This document shows, in pieces, positions 6,301-7,648 of a stretch of 7,648 bases of DNA. Position 1 is the first letter of the stretch. Each line of letters opens with the position of its first letter. The position numbers and the translations under genes were made by a program. Location: assembly GCA_934663885.1 (NCBI GenBank), contig CAKUKW010000092.1, forward strand, positions 1 through 7,648, written 5' to 3'. This DNA comes from an uncultured Tidjanibacter sp. (GTDB lineage Bacteria; Bacteroidota; Bacteroidia; Bacteroidales; Rikenellaceae). The notes below the pieces were generated by a model. The model was not told the DNA's origin. It did no database searches and saw nothing but the letters and a program-made list of their open reading frames with translations.

Positions 6301-7221
6301 CTACGCGCCGCTAAGCGGAATTGGCGGGCTCTGCCGATGATTTTTTGCTTTGCAAAACAATTCGCGGGTACGCGCCGACACATCTTCCATAAGCCAGTGC
6401 GGGGTGGATGTCGCACCGCATATTCCTACCGACGAGGCGCCTTCAAACCATTCGGGCAGCAACTCGCTTTCGACTTCGACCATATAGCTCCTCGGGTTAG
6501 CCTCGCTGCAAACCTCGAAAAGCGCACGGCCGTTGGAGCTTTGACGCCCGCTTACGAATACTATGACATCAAAACGGGAGGCGAACCCACGCAGGTGCTC
6601 CTCGCGGTTGCCCACCTGGCGGCATATCGTATCCTTTACGGTCACCTTATCCGGATTTACGGCCCGCCTCAGTATTTCGTCCCGCATCCGGCCGAAAAGC
6701 GCGAGGCTCTGGGTGGTTTGCGACAGGAAATACACCGGACGGGTGAAATCCACGTTGCTGAGATCTCCCACACCCTCAACCACTACCGCGTTCCCCCGGG
6801 CATGGCCAGTGAGCCCTGCCACTTCGGCATGCCCCCTTTTCCCCAATATGACCACCTGCCCTCCTGCAGCAAGCATCTGTGCCGAGGCGCAGGCAACGAC
6901 TTGCTGCAACCTGGCTACGACCGGGCATGTGGCGTCTATCAGGGTAATACCCAGCTTTCCGGCCTCCGCGTATGTCGAGGGAGGTTCACCGTGGGCGCGG
7001 ATAAGCAGGTTCCCGCCTCGCAAAGAAGGGAGTTCGGAGTGTGACACGGTTTTAAGTCCCAGCCGGGCAAGCCTCTGCATTTCCGGCTGGTTATGCACCA
7101 CCTCCCCCAGGGAGAAAAGCTTACCGCAGGAAAGGTTTTCCTCGGCACGGGAAATAGCGTTGACAACGCCAAAGCAAAAGCCCGACCTGTCGTCTATCTC
7201 TATATGTACTCCTTCCCCCAT
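6301..7221 (-). CDS. ispH: 4-hydroxy-3-methylbut-2-enyl diphosphate reductase (IspH)
   Basis: IspH is the [4Fe-4S] enzyme that reduces HMBPP to IPP and DMAPP, the final step of the MEP isoprenoid pathway, in the cytoplasm. The 306-residue product carries all three cluster cysteines in their usual contexts: Cys16 (GFCFGV), Cys99 (DATCPVV) and Cys200 (DTICRQVGNRE). The substrate-binding residues are also present: His43 (GEVVHN), His77 (RAHGEP), His131 and Glu133 (GKRGHAEVAGLTGH), Thr169 or Thr170 (SQTTQS), the S-S-N run at 228-230 and Ser272 (GATSTPHW). The length is normal for the family. The ATG at 7219-7221 lies 26 nt after rsmE, so the two are probably co-transcribed. The gene ends in TAG 103 nt before the next gene. 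I see no strong terminator hairpin after it, only weak partial repeats. The presence of ispH indicates that the organism uses the MEP route. Confidence 0.97.
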   Translation of the reverse strand: MGEGVHIEIDDRSGFCFGVVNAISRAEENLSCGKLFSLGEVVHNQPEMQRLARLGLKTVSHSELPSLRGGNLLIRAHGEPPSTYAEAGKLGITLIDATCPVVARLQQVVACASAQMLAAGGQVVILGKRGHAEVAGLTGHARGNAVVVEGVGDLSNVDFTRPVYFLSQTTQSLALFGRMRDEILRRAVNPDKVTVKDTICRQVGNREEHLRGFASRFDVIVFVSGRQSSNGRALFEVCSEANPRSYMVEVESELLPEWFEGASSVGICGATSTPHWLMEDVSARTRELFCKAKNHRQSPPIPLSGA

Positions 7222-7247
7222 TTTATTATAAAAGCGTATAATGGGAG

Positions 7248-7648
7248 TTATTTATTATTGATAAACGCCGTAATCGTCACGGCGGCCAGCGCAGCGGTTT
7301 CAGTCCTCAGCCGGGAACCGCCGAGCGAGATGCCCGTAAAACCGTTTTTATATGCAAGCTCTACTTCTCCCCTTGAAAAATCGCCCTCGGGACCGATAAG
7401 AATAAGCAGCTCCCCTTCCTGCCCGATAACATCGCCTATGAACGCTCTGGGAAAATCTTCGCGGCAATGTGCGATAAGCTTACGCCCGTCAAACGGCATA
7501 CCGATAACCTTTTCAAACGGCGTAATGTTTTCCAATTGCGGATGATAGGATTTCAGCGACTGCTTAACCGCGCTGGTAATTACTTTTTCCTGCCGCTCAC
7601 GCTTTATTACGCGCCTCTCGCTGTGGTCGCACTCTATCGGGATTATAG
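7248..7648 (-). CDS. rsmE: 16S rRNA (uracil-1498-N3)-methyltransferase RsmE, N-terminus beyond window
   Basis: The frame is open from the right edge to a TAA at 7248-7250, giving the last 132 residues; the N-terminal PUA-like part is outside the window. RsmE methylates N3 of U1498 in 16S rRNA using S-adenosylmethionine and has a knotted SPOUT fold. The visible part starts IIPIECDHSERRVIKRERQE, the family's conserved 'SER' region, then KVITSAVKQSLKSYHPQ, LILIGPEGDFSRGEVELA (the GPEG motif of the SAM-binding knot, visible residues 82-99) and ISLGGSRLRTETAAL (106-120), the closing knot signature. All expected motifs are intact. A TTG at 7533-7535 could be mistaken for the start, but conserved residues continue upstream of it. 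It lies 26 nt before ispH on the same strand. Confidence 0.95.
   Translation of the reverse strand, partial: IIPIECDHSERRVIKRERQEKVITSAVKQSLKSYHPQLENITPFEKVIGMPFDGRKLIAHCREDFPRAFIGDVIGQEGELLILIGPEGDFSRGEVELAYKNGFTGISLGGSRLRTETAALAAVTITAFINNK

Noticed and set aside
6337..7231. Two long plus-strand frames opposite ispH (235 and 222 codons)
   Set aside because: ispH on the minus strand has all cluster cysteines and substrate residues; the antisense products show no domain, and two overlapping antisense frames are expected from codon bias in GC-rich genes.

Overview
The window looks like a stretch of core chromosome from a member of the Bacteroidota, probably Bacteroidales; a Rikenellaceae/Alistipes-like source is a guess. 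Three things point there. The gene order DUF4271 protein, hemD, rnpA, yidD is typical of Bacteroidota. The hemD product begins with a Bacteroidota-type KVKHILVSQP-like N-terminus. The one clear promoter matches the Bacteroidota consensus (TAnnTTTG with a TTTG-like box 19 nt upstream) rather than the sigma70 consensus. Every recognised gene lies on the minus strand, so transcription runs from right to left. The window is densely coding: the largest gaps are 103, 78 and 77 nt. I see no rRNA, tRNA, insertion sequence, CRISPR array or phage gene.

Layout, read in the direction of transcription from the right edge. (1) rsmE (16S rRNA m3U1498 methyltransferase, cut by the window edge) and ispH (last enzyme of the MEP isoprenoid pathway) are 26 nt apart. 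(2) A 103-nt gap carries a good Bacteroidota promoter. (3) That promoter fronts a tight run of genes: an unrecognised 163-aa two-helix membrane protein, an S41 C-terminal processing protease (17-nt overlap), an orphan membrane sensor histidine kinase (19-nt gap), a DUF4271 multi-pass membrane protein, and a hemD-type uroporphyrinogen-III synthase with a basic C-terminal extension. (4) A 78-nt gap holds a perfect 7-1-7 palindrome and a hairpin with an 11-bp stem. (5) rnpA and yidD overlap by 44 nt. (6) A DUF456 membrane protein runs off the left edge.

The genes combine RNA maturation (RsmE, RnpA), envelope functions (YidD, S41 protease, kinase, three unknown membrane proteins) and isoprenoid and tetrapyrrole synthesis.

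The most notable feature is in the histidine kinase. Its reading frame stops at a TAA just before its last conserved motif. The same frame then continues with an intact IGNGTTIRIS-type kinase ending and reaches a TGA that overlaps the ATG of the DUF4271 gene as ATGA. This looks like a recent single-base nonsense mutation (GAA to TAA), or a sequence error, in a formerly coupled gene pair. I found no convincing new multi-gene system; the region is mostly conserved housekeeping DNA with a few local oddities.
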